DNA from: Frankia canadensis
GTDB taxonomy: Bacteria; Actinomycetota; Actinomycetes; Frankiales; Frankiaceae
Direction of reading: 5' to 3'
DNA length: 41,645 bases
Assembly: GCF_900197875.1 (NCBI RefSeq)
Contig: NZ_FZMO01000312.1
Coordinates: forward strand, 1 to 41,645
Both the position numbers and the translations under genes were made by a program. Of the stretch, positions 26,163-34,005 are shown piece after piece; the stretch's first letter is position 1; each line of letters starts with the position of its first letter. A model generated the notes under the pieces. That model did not search any database. It saw only the letters and a list, made by a program, of their open reading frames with translations, and was not told the origin of the DNA.

Positions 26163-26460
26163 GGTCCCTCTTTCTGGGCAGCCTGAGATGGTCGAGGCAG
26201 CGTGGAACAGCGGCGTGTTTCGGACCGCCGGCGCCTACGCGCGGGAATCAGCGGCGCAGGCGCGCGGATGTTTTCCAGGACGCCCGGTGCCGGAACAGGA
26301 GAGTGACGCGCCCGATGTGGACGCGGAAAGGTCCCGACCGGGACCGGAATCACCCGGCCGGGGTCGCCTCCGGATATGGATGGCGACCGAGAGGAATCAC
26401 GCTGGATTCGGCGGGCCAGCCGGGTTCTGCCGCCCGGAACGCCGCCTCGGAATCAGCGCG
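26163..26460 (-). other. Untranslated stretch between leader peptide and SDR gene
   Basis: No gene is evident. In RNA of the minus strand, arms GCGCCT (26231-26236) and AGGCGC (26258-26263) could pair across a long loop, but no U-run follows, so a terminator is not supported. The length is compatible with attenuation controlled by the leader peptide just upstream. Confidence 0.4.
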
Positions 26461-26601
26461 CTAGGGACAGACCGCTCCGCTGTTACGCATGAGGTCGACA
26501 TCGCGCCGTCGGGTGAGAAGCAGCGCACGGCCGACCGGCCGCGGCGCCCCCCTGTGGGCGCGGCGGCAGTCGCTCCCCGCGAAGCCGCAGTCGACGAACA
26601 C
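26461..26601 (-). CDS. Actinobacterial sulfur-operon leader peptide (uORF)
   Basis: A 46-codon frame starts at GTG 26601 with an excellent AAGGAGG five bases upstream. It ends in LTRRRDVDLMRNSGAVC-P and TAG (26461-26463). Its C-terminal half matches the pattern RRHVDLxRxxSAxC seen in small peptides annotated as putative leader peptides ahead of sulfur-assimilation operons in Streptomyces and relatives. Two more Cys codons lie near its N terminus. By analogy with cysteine-responsive uORFs in mycobacteria, ribosome stalling at the Cys codon when cysteine is scarce could control the downstream operon. The peptide pattern and ribosome site are seen; the mechanism is inferred. Confidence 0.75.
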   Translation of the reverse strand: MFVDCGFAGSDCRRAHRGAPRPVGRALLLTRRRDVDLMRNSGAVCP

Positions 26602-26697
26602 CGGTTCCTCCTTCTTCGCGGCACACGCTACCCGCCGCCCCGACGCAGGTAAAGAGGCATTTCCCGCGATGCGGCAAACACCACTGATCTGGTCGGC

Positions 26698-27648
26698 TTA
26701 GCGTGGCACGTGCGGCGGCGGCACCGCGGCGGTGACCTCCTCGGCGCGGGCCCGCCCCACGAGCGAACGCGGCAGACCCAGCGCACCGGCGGCCGCCGCC
26801 AGCTCCAGCCCCGTGCGGCGGACCGCCGCCAGCGGCAGGACATCGGCCGCGCCCACCACGCCGAGCGCGGCCACCACCCGCCCGTCGTCACCGCGGACCG
26901 GCACCGCGACGCCACGCCGATCCGACGTGTACTCGAGGTCCTCGACGGCGTAGGCCCGGTCGAGGACGCGCGAGAGGTCCACGGCGAGATCCGCGCGCGA
27001 CGCGATCGTCGCCGCCGTGAACCGCGGCAGCCTGTCCGGGCCGGCCTCGCTCACGACGCCGAGACCGGCACCGTTCCCGCCGTCGCCGGGACCGCGGTCG
27101 TCGCCCCAGCCGTCGCCGGGCGCGGCACCCGGTTCGGCGCCGGCCGCACCGAGGTCGGGCGCGGCGTAGGCGAGCAGCACCTTGCCGAGCGCCGTCGCGT
27201 GCAGCGGGAGACGCGGCAGTGTGCGCGGGTCGGGCAGGGCGACGCCGTCGCCGTCCGCGCCGAGAATGGTCTCGACCCCGTCGCCGACGCGGACGGCGAC
27301 CGACACCGGCAGGCCGGTCCGCACCGCGAGGCTCTCCACCACCTCCCGGCTGCTGGCGACGTCCCCGGTGTCCAGTACCGACCGCGCGAGGCGCAGCAGG
27401 GCGGGTCCGGGCAGGTAGCGCTCCGAGTGGGGCTCGCGCCACAGCAGGCCGGCCTGCGTAAGGGTGCGCAGCAGGCGGTAGGCGGTACTGGTGGTCAGGC
27501 CCGTGGCCGCGGCGAGCTCGGTCAGCGTGCTGTCCCGGCGCCCGTCCGCGAAGCAGTCCAGCAGGCTGGACGCCCGTAGCACGGACTGGACGGTGTTCGG
27601 ATCGGTTCTCGCCACCCGTCCAGTATCGAGATCGGCGGAGACCGTCAC
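26698..27648 (-). CDS. IclR-family transcriptional regulator
   Basis: The 316-residue protein has an N-terminal winged helix (VLRASSLLDCF, STLTELAAATGLTTSTAYRL, LRTLTQAGLLWRE) and a C-terminal IclR effector domain (LPLHATALGKVLLAYAAP, DLEYTSDRRGVAVPVRGDD). A Gly/Asp-rich insertion of about 35 residues lies in the middle of the effector domain. The GTG at 27648 is the likely start. The gene runs in the same direction as the sulfur operon and ends just upstream of its leader, so it may control it, though a separate target is equally possible. Confidence 0.9.
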   Translation of the reverse strand: MTVSADLDTGRVARTDPNTVQSVLRASSLLDCFADGRRDSTLTELAAATGLTTSTAYRLLRTLTQAGLLWREPHSERYLPGPALLRLARSVLDTGDVASSREVVESLAVRTGLPVSVAVRVGDGVETILGADGDGVALPDPRTLPRLPLHATALGKVLLAYAAPDLGAAGAEPGAAPGDGWGDDRGPGDGGNGAGLGVVSEAGPDRLPRFTAATIASRADLAVDLSRVLDRAYAVEDLEYTSDRRGVAVPVRGDDGRVVAALGVVGAADVLPLAAVRRTGLELAAAAGALGLPRSLVGRARAEEVTAAVPPPHVPR

Positions 27649-27832
27649 CAGTGGTGATCACCCGGTCCGGTGGGAGACGGAACCGCCAACGACAGTGCCC
27701 AGCCTGTGCCCGTCACCGGGACCAGCGGCCTCACCCTCGCCCGCGCCCTCGCCGCCGGCGGTCGCAGCGCCTACGCGATCGTAGGGAGACCGCTGGGCTG
27801 ACGCTCCCCCGCGCCGCTCCCGGCGCCGCGGC

Positions 27833-28711
27833 TCAGTCCACGACGGCCGCGGCGTCGCGGGCGGCCGCGCGGACGGCGTCGGCGAGCGGGGTGGCCGGTT
27901 GGCGGGCCAGCCGGGTGAGCGCGTCGCTGTCGGTGTACAGCTCACCGGCCGCGATGGACGTGTCGATCGCGGCGAGCATGCCCGCGAGCGCCGGGTCGAC
28001 GCCGGCGCCGGTCAGGGTGGCGGCGTACTCGTCGGCGGGCAGGTTGCGGTAGACGACCGTCCGCCCGGTGACCTCGGTGATCGTCGCGGCGAGCTCGTCG
28101 AGGGTGAAGGCGGGGCCACCGAGCTCGTGGATCGTGTCGGAGTCGGTGTCCTGCAGCAGGGCGGTGACGGCGGCGGCGGCGTAGTCGGCCCGGGTGGCGG
28201 CGGAGATCCGGCCGGTGCCGGCGGCGCCGACGATCTCCCCGGTGCGCAGGAACTCGGCGAGCCGCTCGGTGTAAACCTCGGTGTACCAGCTGGTGCGCAG
28301 CACGGTGTACGGCACGTCCGAGTCGCGCAGCGCCTGCTCGGTGGCGACGTGCTCCGGGGCGAGCGGATTGCCGGTGGTGTCGGCGCGCAGCACGCTGGTG
28401 TAGCCGATCCGGTGCACCCCCGCGGTCCGGGCGGCGTCGATGACGGCGGCGTGCTGCCCGGTGCGCCGGCCGAGGTCAGTGCCGGAGACCAGCAGCAGCC
28501 GGTCGACGCCGACGAGGGCGGCGGCGAGGGTGTCGGGCCGGTCGTAGTCGCCGTGGCGGACCTGGACCCCGCGGGCGGCGAGATCGTCGGCCCGGGCCGG
28601 GGTGCGCACGACAGCGACGATGTCGCCGGCGGCCACGTCGCACGCGAGCAGCTGCTCGACGGCGAGGTGGCCGAGGTGCCCGGTGGCCCCGGTGACGGCG
28701 ATGATCGGCAT
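27833..28711 (-). CDS. NmrA/SDR-type NAD(P)H-binding reductase
   Basis: The 292-residue protein is an atypical extended SDR of the NmrA/quinone oxidoreductase 2 (QorB-like) type: IIAVTGATGHLGHLAVEQLL binds the dinucleotide, and VLRTSWYTEVYTERLAEFL and RADYAAAAVTALL are typical. The ATG at 28711 has GAGGAG at good spacing. Such proteins act as NADPH:quinone reductases or redox sensors. It stands alone between the IclR gene and the VIT1-like gene. Confidence 0.9.
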   Translation of the reverse strand: MPIIAVTGATGHLGHLAVEQLLACDVAAGDIVAVVRTPARADDLAARGVQVRHGDYDRPDTLAAALVGVDRLLLVSGTDLGRRTGQHAAVIDAARTAGVHRIGYTSVLRADTTGNPLAPEHVATEQALRDSDVPYTVLRTSWYTEVYTERLAEFLRTGEIVGAAGTGRISAATRADYAAAAVTALLQDTDSDTIHELGGPAFTLDELAATITEVTGRTVVYRNLPADEYAATLTGAGVDPALAGMLAAIDTSIAAGELYTDSDALTRLARQPATPLADAVRAAARDAAAVVD

Positions 28712-28944
28712 ACGGCGTCTCTCCTCACAGAATTCGGTCGACGGGTCGCTTCGGTGCGGCCGAGGGCGGTGGGACGGCGCGGACGGTGACACCGGGACCG
28801 TGATGACAGCCGGTCCGTGGCGGTCCCGTCGTCGGAACATGCTCAGGGCCGCCGCGACGCGCCGCAACCGTTCGGCCGGCGCCCTGTCCGTGCGAGCCCG
28901 GGGTGATGAGAACTCGCGTCGGTCAGGGCGTCCGGCCGTCGGGG

Positions 28945-28995
28945 CGTGCAGGATCAGGAGACGTGCAGGATCAGGAGACGTGCGGGATCAGGAGA
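28945..28995. repeat. Three 17-bp tandem repeats overlapping the VIT1-like stop codon
   Basis: The unit CGTGCAGGATCAGGAGA occurs three times in tandem (28945-28961, 28962-28978, 28979-28995, the last with one change). The third unit contains the TGA stop of the VIT1-like gene (28988-28990, minus strand). The array may have arisen by slippage from the end of the gene. Confidence 0.9.
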
Positions 28996-30808
28996 CGTTG
29001 ACGCCGAGCAGGCCGCCGATGCCGAACGCGGCGGCGGCCGCCAGCCCACCGACGACGAGCTGACGGGTGGCGCCGCGGCGTGGCGAGTCGCCGGCCAGCA
29101 GGCTCAGCCCGCCGCCGACGACGGCGAGCGCGATGGCGGCGAGGATCACCGCCACCACGGCCGCCCCCGTGCCCGACCCGATGAGGAACGGCAGCACGAC
29201 GACGAACGCGCCGGCGGTGAACGACGCCGCGCTCGACGCCGCGGTCGCCCACGGTGAGCCGAGCTCGTCCGGGTCGAGGCCGAGTTCCTCGCGGGCGAGG
29301 GTGTCCAGCGCCGTCTCCGGATTCTCCATGATCTTGCGGGCGGTCTCCTCCGCCTGCTCCTTCGGCAGGCCCTTCGCCTGGTAGAGCAGGGCCAGCTCGC
29401 GTTCCTCGCCCGCGGGGAAGTCGCGCAGCTCCTGCTCCTCGAGGCGGATCTCGGCGGCGAACATCTCGCGCTGGCTGGACACGGACACAAACTCGCCCGC
29501 GCCCATCGAGAACGCGCCGGCGAGCAGCCCGGCGACCCCGGCGAGCAGGATCGCCCGGCTGGACGCCCCGGAGCCGACGAAGCCGAGCACCAGGGAGGCG
29601 TTGGAGACCAGCCCGTCGTTGACGCCGAACACGGCGGCGCGCAGCGCGCCGGAGCGGTCGCCGTGATGCCATCGCTCGCCGTCGCCGATGCCGCCCCGCG
29701 ACGCGCGGCGCACCGACATCCCGGCCAGCATCCGGGCGTGGCGGCGTTCCTGCAGGCGCATGCCCGGCGCCGCGTTGGCCTCGTCGTCGTAGCGGCCGGC
29801 ACTGGCGCGCTCGCCGGCCTCGAGCATCGGCAGCACCGCGGACAGCGAGAACCAGCGGGCCAGCATGATGACGATCCGCAGCCGCAGGCTCCTGCGCTGG
29901 CGGCGGGCGGGGGGAACGGGCTCGCCCATCGCGCGCAGCTGGCTCTCCCAGTGCCCGGCGTGCTCGTCCTCGACGTCGGCGAGCTGGCGCAGCACCTCGC
30001 CCTGCGAGCCGTCGCTGACCTCGGCGAGCTCCCGGTACATCGCGGCGGACTCGCGCTCGGAGACCAGATAGGCGCGGTACCGGTCGGCGGGCGGCGGTTC
30101 CTCCTCGCTCTGACTACCGCCACGCTGCGCTCTGCCGCGCCGGCCGCCACCACGCTGAGCGCCACCACGCTCGCCGCTCTGCTGGCGCCCGCGGCCGCGG
30201 CGCGTGGCGGCCCGGCCGCCGCGGGGTGACGGATCGCTGGCACCCCAGGCGTCGTCCTCCCACTCGGCGTCGCCCCAGTCGTCCTGGTCGGGCGCATTCG
30301 CCGCGTTCGGCCGCGGCGCCACCGGGCCGGCTGCCGTCGTCCCCTGGCCGGTGGACGGCGGTACGGACTCGAACGGCAGGGCGCCCCCATCGGGTGGGCT
30401 CACCCGCATCGGCCCGGATCCGCCCGGCCCGGGGCCGGCGGCGTCCCAGCCCGATGGCCCCGCCAGACCAGCCGGGTCGTACAGACCGGCGGGACCGGCC
30501 TGATAGACGGGGTCGAAGGGGTCTGCGCCCGCGTCCGGCCCGGGCAGGTCGAACAGCGCCGTGAGCCGGGGATCCGATGGCTGGGCGGGGAAGTCGTCCT
30601 CGAAGTCGGGCCAGTCCCGCGCCGACCCGCCAGGCACCTGGCCCCAGCTGGTCGTCGGGGCGAGCGGCCGACTCACGGCGATCGGGCCGCTGGGCGTGTT
30701 GATGATGAAGTACGGCTCCTCCCCGGCGGCGCCGTCCGCCGAGGGGTCAACCGGGGTCCGGGGAGGCGAGGCGGTTCCCCGCCAGCCACGGTCATCACTG
30801 ACCGCCAT
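28988..30808 (-). CDS. VIT1/CCC1-family transporter with ferritin-like domain and RGG-rich N terminus
   Basis: The product is about 606 residues. The first 190 are low-complexity and acidic; residues about 196-233 are an Arg-Gly-Gly segment. A ferritin-like helical domain follows (about 243-300; ERESAAMYRELAEV and DVEDEHAGHWESQL provide Glu/His iron ligands). From about residue 380 comes the VIT1/CCC1 membrane domain (ALRAAVFGVNDGLVSNASLV, GEFVSVSSQREMF). The family moves Fe or Mn ions across membranes, and the ferritin-like part may bind the metal on the cytosolic side. The ATG at 30808 is chosen; a TTG at 30889 would lengthen it. The disordered RGG-type N terminus is uncommon for this family. 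Confidence 0.87.
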   Translation of the reverse strand: MAVSDDRGWRGTASPPRTPVDPSADGAAGEEPYFIINTPSGPIAVSRPLAPTTSWGQVPGGSARDWPDFEDDFPAQPSDPRLTALFDLPGPDAGADPFDPVYQAGPAGLYDPAGLAGPSGWDAAGPGPGGSGPMRVSPPDGGALPFESVPPSTGQGTTAAGPVAPRPNAANAPDQDDWGDAEWEDDAWGASDPSPRGGRAATRRGRGRQQSGERGGAQRGGGRRGRAQRGGSQSEEEPPPADRYRAYLVSERESAAMYRELAEVSDGSQGEVLRQLADVEDEHAGHWESQLRAMGEPVPPARRQRRSLRLRIVIMLARWFSLSAVLPMLEAGERASAGRYDDEANAAPGMRLQERRHARMLAGMSVRRASRGGIGDGERWHHGDRSGALRAAVFGVNDGLVSNASLVLGFVGSGASSRAILLAGVAGLLAGAFSMGAGEFVSVSSQREMFAAEIRLEEQELRDFPAGEERELALLYQAKGLPKEQAEETARKIMENPETALDTLAREELGLDPDELGSPWATAASSAASFTAGAFVVVLPFLIGSGTGAAVVAVILAAIALAVVGGGLSLLAGDSPRRGATRQLVVGGLAAAAAFGIGGLLGVNVS

Positions 30809-31090
30809 CGATTGAACCGCCCTTGTGTCAGGGCTCCCATACGCGCCGGAGCCGATGCCGCCCCCCACCAAAGGTGATTTTAGGGACAATTCGCGGTTCC
30901 AGGACAGAGCCCTCGACGATCATTGTGTCGCCGTAGTGACGCAGGAACACCGATCAGACGCTGTCGGTGCAACGAACGACGTGCTCACAGGGTTGCCGGG
31001 CGGCGCCGGGGACCGCCGCCAGGTCATGGCGATCAGGCATGGCACCCTTGGGCGTGGCGTGCCCAGGACCGCCACCGCGCGCCGGCCGGA

Positions 31091-31942
31091 TCAGAACAGC
31101 GTCGGCGGTGCGGCCGGGATCGGGGCGGGCAGTGGGTCGAGGGCGGGGACGCGGGCGCGGACCTCGTCGTGGAAGCGGCGGGCGAGCGCCGGGGCGTCGG
31201 CGTTGTCGGGCGTGTGGACGAACATCGTCGGCGAGCGTCCCTCCCGCAGCCACGCGACGACGGCGTCGACCCAGCCCCGCCAGCCCGCGACCGTCGCCTC
31301 GACGTCGTCGCGGCCGAGGTAGCGCACGATCGGCCGCTCGGTGAGCGCGCGGTTCCGCGCCGGCACGCGTGGCTTCTTCGCCCAGGCGTCGCGTTCGGCG
31401 TCGCTGTCCGGCGGGGACGCGAAGAAGACGGTCGTGTCGAAGGGAACCCACTCGGCGCGCGCTGCCCCCAGCGCCCGTTCGAGCAGGTCCGCGGCCCGTG
31501 GGTCGGTGAAGAACGCCGGGTGGCGCACCTCGACGGCGTAACGGTGGACCGCCGGCAGGCCGGCGAGGAAGCGGCCGAGCGCCGGCACATCGACGGGCGT
31601 GAACGCCGCCGGCAGCTGGATCCACACGGCGTCGACGCGCGGGCCGAGCGGGGCGATCGCGTCCCAGAAGGCGCGCAGCTCGGCGTCGACGTCGACGAAG
31701 CGCCGGTCATGGGTGACGATCTTCGGCAGCTTCGGGACGAACCGGAAGGCGGGCTCGGTCTGGCGCGCCCACGCCTCGACGGTCGCCCGCGCCGGCGTCG
31801 CGTAGAAGGTGGTGTTGCCCTCCACGGCCGTACACCAGCTGGCGTAGTGCCGCAGCCGCTCGTGGGCCGCGAGCCGGTGCGGCAGGAAGCGCCCCTGCCA
31901 GGACGGCAGACTCCACATCGCGCACCCCACGTGCAGCCGCAT
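31091..31942 (-). CDS. DUF72-family protein
   Basis: The 283-residue protein matches DUF72 (YecE-like), a TIM-barrel family of unknown function: LHVGCAMWSLPSWQGRF, the EGNTTFYATP strand, FRFVPKLPKIVTHDRR, YAVEVRHPAFF and MFVHTPDNADAPALARRFHD. The ATG at 31942 has GGGAGGG upstream and is preferred over one eight codons earlier. It runs in the same direction as the MarR gene, which ends 30 bp upstream, so they may be cotranscribed. The 282 bases between it and the VIT1-like gene contain no recognisable feature. Confidence 0.9.
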   Translation of the reverse strand: MRLHVGCAMWSLPSWQGRFLPHRLAAHERLRHYASWCTAVEGNTTFYATPARATVEAWARQTEPAFRFVPKLPKIVTHDRRFVDVDAELRAFWDAIAPLGPRVDAVWIQLPAAFTPVDVPALGRFLAGLPAVHRYAVEVRHPAFFTDPRAADLLERALGAARAEWVPFDTTVFFASPPDSDAERDAWAKKPRVPARNRALTERPIVRYLGRDDVEATVAGWRGWVDAVVAWLREGRSPTMFVHTPDNADAPALARRFHDEVRARVPALDPLPAPIPAAPPTLF

Positions 31943-31972
31943 CTCCCGGTCCCTCCCCGTGCGCACGGCGCG

Positions 31973-32524
31973 TCACGTCGCGTCCGAGTCTGCCGTGCGG
32001 GGACGGGGCGTCGGCCGGTCGTCGCCGGGTGCCAGGCCCGCCCGAGAGCGCAGCCGGGCGGCGTAGTCACTCACGGCGCCGACGAACGTCCGCATCGCCA
32101 CCGTGAACCTCTCGGCCTCGGCCGGTTCCCACCCCGCGAGGATGCCGCGGACCGCCGCGTCACCCACCTGGTACATGCGAGCGACCGTCACCCGGCCCGA
32201 CGGGGTGAGGTAGAGCAGTCTCACCCGCTGGTCGCCCGCCGGGCTCCGGTCCGCCACCAGGCCCCGACGGCGCAGCTTGGCGGCCGCCTTGCTGATGCTG
32301 GGCACGCCGATCTCGAGGCGCTCGGCCAGCATGGTCGGCCGCAGCGGGCCGTACTGGCCGAGATGCCACAGCACGCGGCCCTCCGTGACGCCGACGTCCG
32401 CCCCGATGGCCGCGAGGATCGACGCCTGGTAGGTCGGCGACGACCACAGCTCCGCCAGCCAGCTCAGCAGCGCCGTCAGCTCGACGGCGTGCCGCAGCTC
32501 CTGAGGGGCACCGTCCTCGTCCAC
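31973..32524 (-). CDS. MarR-family transcriptional regulator
   Basis: The 183-residue protein has the MarR winged helix: VLWHLGQYGPLRPTMLAERL, EIGVPSISKAAAKLRRRGLV, then the wing RSPAGDQRVRLLYLTPSGR, with long N- and C-terminal helices for dimerisation. The GTG at 32524 is the start. It is divergent from an SDR gene across 107 bp, the usual layout when a MarR protein represses both itself and the neighbour. The ligand is unknown. Confidence 0.9.
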   Translation of the reverse strand: MDEDGAPQELRHAVELTALLSWLAELWSSPTYQASILAAIGADVGVTEGRVLWHLGQYGPLRPTMLAERLEIGVPSISKAAAKLRRRGLVADRSPAGDQRVRLLYLTPSGRVTVARMYQVGDAAVRGILAGWEPAEAERFTVAMRTFVGAVSDYAARLRSRAGLAPGDDRPTPRPRTADSDAT

Positions 32525-32546
32525 ATCAACACAGTACCGCCTATAT

Positions 32547-32562
32547 GTTTTCCCTCGGAAAC
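32547..32562. promoter_or_regulatory. Candidate MarR operator
   Basis: The sequence GTTTTCCCTCGGAAAC is an imperfect 16-bp palindrome centred in the MarR/SDR divergent region, 22 bp upstream of the MarR start. MarR operators are typically 16-20 bp dyads in such positions. Binding is inferred. Confidence 0.5.
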
Positions 32563-32631
32563 CTTCGCCGCGGGCGACCGCCCTGCCGGGCAGCCCCGGC
32601 GTCCGTCATACACAGATCAGGAGACGCTCAG

Positions 32632-33372
32632 ATGGGACGCTTCGACGGCAAGACCGCTCTCGTCACCGGCGCGGGCTCGGGCATCGGACGCGCGATCGCC
32701 GCCCGCCTCGCCGCTGACGGCGCCCGGGTGATCCTCACCGACGTCAGCGGGGCGCAGGACGCGGCCGCACGGGAGATCGGCGGGCTCGCGCTGGCCCGCC
32801 GGCTCGACGTCGCCGACCAGGCCAACGTCGCCGACCTGGAGCGATGGATCGGGTCCGAGTTCGGTGGCCTGGACATCCTCGCGAACAACGCCGGGATCGG
32901 CGGCCCGAACCTGCCCATCCACGAATACCCGGTCGATGCCTTCGACAGGGTCGTCGCGGTCAACATCCGCGGCGCCTACCTGGTTCTGCAGGCCGGCCTG
33001 CGGCTCATGCTGGCCAGCGGCGGCGGCGCCGTGGTCAACACCGCGTCGATCGGCGGCTTCCGCGCCACCGCCACCGCGTCGGCGTACATCACCTCCAAGG
33101 GCGCGATGGTGATGATGACCCGGGTCGCCGCGCTGGAGTACGCGCAGCGCAACATCCGGGTCAACGCCGTCGCGCCCGGGACGACCCGCACCGCCATCCT
33201 CGACGAGGCAACGCCGGACCTGATGCGGATGCTCGAGGGCCGCATCCCGCAGGGACGTCTCGGCACCCCCGAGGAGATCGCGAACGTCGCGGCGTTCCTC
33301 GCCGACGACAGCCAGGCCAGCCACGTCACCGGCCAGATCTGGGTCGTCGACGGCGGCCGCTCGGCCGGCTGA
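32632..33372 (+). CDS. SDR-family dehydrogenase (FabG-like)
   Basis: This 246-residue classical SDR has the cofactor motif TGAGSGIGRAIA, Asp in LTDVSG (suggesting NAD preference), NNAGIGG, the catalytic Ser in VVNTASIGG and the intact YITSK motif. The C terminus VTGQIWVVDGGRSAG is typical. The ATG at 32632 has AGGAG eight bases upstream. It probably oxidises an alcohol or reduces a ketone and is likely controlled by the divergent MarR regulator. Confidence 0.92.
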   Translation: MGRFDGKTALVTGAGSGIGRAIAARLAADGARVILTDVSGAQDAAAREIGGLALARRLDVADQANVADLERWIGSEFGGLDILANNAGIGGPNLPIHEYPVDAFDRVVAVNIRGAYLVLQAGLRLMLASGGGAVVNTASIGGFRATATASAYITSKGAMVMMTRVAALEYAQRNIRVNAVAPGTTRTAILDEATPDLMRMLEGRIPQGRLGTPEEIANVAAFLADDSQASHVTGQIWVVDGGRSAG

Positions 33373-33452
33373 GGCCACCCCGCGACCGTGGCGCCGCAGC
33401 CATGCCGGCTCCCCGCGGCGGGTCCGTGCGCCGTTCGCCCCGCGGGAGCCGC

Positions 33453-33490
33453 AGGTCGACATCCGCCGTGAAGGTCGACATCCGCCGTGA
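33453..33490. repeat. 19-bp perfect tandem duplication
   Basis: Two perfect copies of AGGTCGACATCCGCCGTGA lie directly upstream of the putative ECF promoter. Each copy contains GTCGACAT, which resembles part of the promoter -35 element downstream; this may be coincidence. Confidence 0.85.
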
Positions 33491-33507
33491 AAAAGGTGCC
33501 GCCGCCG

Positions 33508-33535
33508 TGTCGATGTGCGGGTGTCCCGTTCGACC
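33508..33535 (+). promoter_or_regulatory. Putative ECF42-dependent promoter
   Basis: TGTCGA (33508-33513) is followed after 17 bases by CGACC (33531-33535), and the DGPF gene begins 50 bases later. From memory, ECF42 sigma factors recognise TGTCGA at -35 and a CGA-type -10, and drive the DGPF gene next to them. That would make the operon self-activating. The match is by eye. Confidence 0.5.
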
Positions 33536-33585
33536 CTGTGGTGAGAGGGTCCGGACACGGGCCCACGACCAGGGAGAACACCGCG

Positions 33586-34005
33586 ATGCCGAAGTTCATG
33601 CTGATCATGCGCGGGACGGACGAGTCGATGGCGGAGATGATGTCGACGCCGTTCGAGGAGATGCTCGAAGTGGTGGGCCGGTTCAACGAGGAGCTGATCC
33701 GCGCCGGCGTGCTCGTCGCCGCCGAGGGGCTCGACGACCCCGGGCAGGGCGTCGTCGTCGACTTCGGGAGCGAGACGCCGGTGGTCACCGACGGGCCGTA
33801 CGGCGAGACGAAGGAGCTGTTCGGCGGCTTCTACCTGTTGGAGGTCGCCTCCAAGGAGGAGGCGGTCGAGTGGGCCCGGCGGATGCCGGCGGTCCGCGGC
33901 TCCAAGTGCGAGATCCGCCGGGTGCCCACCATCGACGAGTTCCCGCAGGACAACGAGTGGATCATCAAGGAGCGGGCCTGGCGCGAGCGGACCGGCCAGC
34001 TCTGA
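33586..34005 (+). CDS. YciI-like DGPF-domain protein
   Basis: The 139-residue protein begins MPKFMLIMRGTDESM and contains the DGPF-type motif TDGPYGETKELFGGFYLLEV, with the C-terminal strand VRGSKCEIRRVPTIDEF. DGPF/YCII proteins form small alpha-beta barrels and are the genetic partners of ECF41/ECF42-type sigma factors. The ATG at 33586 has AGGGAG nine bases upstream. Its TGA overlaps the sigma-factor ATG by one base (TGATG), so the two are coupled. Its biochemical role is not known. Confidence 0.93.
   Translation: MPKFMLIMRGTDESMAEMMSTPFEEMLEVVGRFNEELIRAGVLVAAEGLDDPGQGVVVDFGSETPVVTDGPYGETKELFGGFYLLEVASKEEAVEWARRMPAVRGSKCEIRRVPTIDEFPQDNEWIIKERAWRERTGQL

Noticed and set aside
26163-26460. 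SAM-type or other riboswitch before the sulfur operon
   Set aside because: I could not find the conserved cores of known riboswitches; the leader peptide explains the region better.
28945-28995. Short CRISPR or regulator array
   Set aside because: Three contiguous 17-bp copies with no spacers and one inside a coding end; simple tandem duplication is sufficient.
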